Below are positions 5,609-6,128 of a stretch of 6,128 nt of DNA, piece by piece. The notes beneath the pieces were generated by a model that had not been told where the DNA came from, made no database searches, and worked only from the letters and a program-made list of their open reading frames with translations. Where the stretch lies: positions 1-6,128 of the forward strand of contig JAPOLP010000370.1 in the NCBI GenBank assembly GCA_029977045.1, written 5' to 3'. How positions within the stretch are numbered: the first letter of the stretch is position 1; every line of letters starts with the position of its first letter. Origin of the DNA: Planctomycetota bacterium (GTDB lineage Bacteria; Planctomycetota; Planctomycetia; Planctomycetales; Planctomycetaceae). Made by a program: the position numbers and the translations under genes.

Positions 5609-5881
5609 TAGAAAGCGAGCTGCTTATGATTAGAAGGCGTATTACAGCTATTCAGCAGACCAGGCGAGTATTGCGTCGTTTGCCTCACGAGCCACGGCAT
5701 CTGCCTGCGACACTTCCTGGAGACGGATAGGGAAGCCTACTCATTTAAGCTGGTTTGTCGCGAATGGACGGCACTCCATCTCAAGCGTGTCCTATTCATG
5801 TCTGCAGACAGGGCGATCGAGGTAAGAGATCGCGACTGTCACGGACATACCGAAGACACACTCTTGAGTGGAGCCGGCGAC
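5609..5881. other. Gap between the IS630 remnant and cheA, no convincing gene
   Basis: The first 40 nt are richer in A and T than the rest. The only small frames are an arginine-rich 34-codon one (5626-5730) and the open extension of the cheA frame back to 5630. Neither looks like a protein. No missing half of the intron reverse transcriptase was found on the - strand. The cheA promoter should lie here, but no clear sigma-factor motif was seen. Confidence 0.5.
5870..5873 (+). promoter_or_regulatory. Ribosome binding site choosing GTG 5882 for cheA
   Basis: GGAG lies 8 nt before GTG 5882. The in-frame ATG at 5798 has no such sequence and would add 28 residues rich in Asp, Arg and His that do not resemble a CheA N-terminus. 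Confidence 0.6.
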
Positions 5882-6128
5882 GTGGACGTCCTTGACGATA
5901 TTTTCAAAGAGTTCCTGGTGGAAAGTTACGAGAACCTGGATCAGCTCGATCAGGATCTCATCGCACTCGAAGACACCCCGGACGATCGTGACTGTCTGGC
6001 GAGCGTCTTCCGCACCGTGCACACGATCAAAGGCACGTCGGGCTTCCTGGCACTGCCGAAGCTCGAACGCGTTGCTCACGTCGGAGAGAACCTGCTGGTT
6101 CCACTTCGGGACGGAGAGCTGGATCTGA
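5882..6128 (+). CDS. cheA: CheA-type chemotaxis histidine kinase, N-terminal Hpt domain (partial, runs off window)
   Basis: The frame from GTG 5882 stays open to the end of the window (82 codons) and gives an Hpt domain. It begins VDVLDDIFKEFLVESYENLDQ, continues DQDLIALEDTPDDRD and reaches FRTVHTIKGTSGFLALPKLE, then VAHVGENLL. His47 in TVHTIKGTSGF is the phospho-accepting histidine, at almost the same position as His48 of E. coli CheA. In the family this histidine receives phosphate from the CheA kinase core and passes it to CheY and CheB. The dimerisation, ATPase and CheW-like domains would lie beyond the window. An Hpt-first hybrid kinase cannot be excluded, but the opening residues and ESYENLDQLDQDL are typical of CheA. 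The gene is transcribed away from the mobile debris. Confidence 0.85.
   Translation, partial: MDVLDDIFKEFLVESYENLDQLDQDLIALEDTPDDRDCLASVFRTVHTIKGTSGFLALPKLERVAHVGENLLVPLRDGELDL

Noticed and set aside
4089..5610. A novel defence or RNA-guided system suggested by a reverse transcriptase fragment
   Set aside because: The fragment is followed directly by domain V/VI structures, so it is a group II intron tail and not a retron or DGR. No partner genes or repeats of such systems are present.
5626..5730. 34-codon arginine-rich frame before cheA
   Set aside because: There is no ribosome binding site, no recognisable features, and a chance frame of this length is expected.

Overview
The window looks like part of the chromosome of a planctomycete, or a close relative in the PVC group. 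The strongest sign is a full-length DUF1501 protein with a twin-arginine N-terminus, a family greatly expanded in Planctomycetes. GC-rich codon use and the start of a planctomycete-like CheA fit this. No rRNA, tRNA or CRISPR array was seen, so the assignment rests on protein families alone.

Layout on the + strand: (1) 1-119, the C-terminal tail of an upstream gene ending in one membrane helix. (2) 143-1588, a DUF1501 secreted protein, probably in the same operon. (3) 1635-1949, a small predicted secreted protein with four cysteines after its signal peptide, not recognised. (4) 2094-4088, a SulP-family anion transporter whose C-terminus carries a STAS domain and then what reads as a complete PII-like domain. 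A transporter and its likely nucleotide- or metabolite-sensing regulator are thus one polypeptide. This is the most interesting gene here. By analogy with SbtA/SbtB and BicA it may be a bicarbonate transporter, but the substrate cannot be read from sequence.

Region 4089-5610 is a graveyard of mobile elements on the - strand. A nested inverted repeat (4115-4174) follows the transporter. Next comes the 3' end of a group II intron (4185-4491): the last ~78 residues of its reverse transcriptase/maturase, a stop codon touching domain V, then domain VI with a candidate branch-point A. The rest of the intron is missing where an IS630-family element (about 4492-5608) begins. The IS630 transposase (5550 to 4508) keeps an excellent Shine-Dalgarno and start, but has an amber codon at codon 20 and a 14-nt insertion that puts the third catalytic acidic residue out of frame. 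Both elements look dead.

Region 5610-5881 has no convincing gene. At 5882 a GTG start with a good ribosome binding site opens a CheA-type histidine kinase, whose Hpt domain runs off the end of the window. It is easily missed because it has no stop codon here.

Functionally, the window joins three unrelated themes: secreted proteins of the DUF1501 type, regulated anion uptake, and chemotaxis signalling. The mobile debris lies between the last two.
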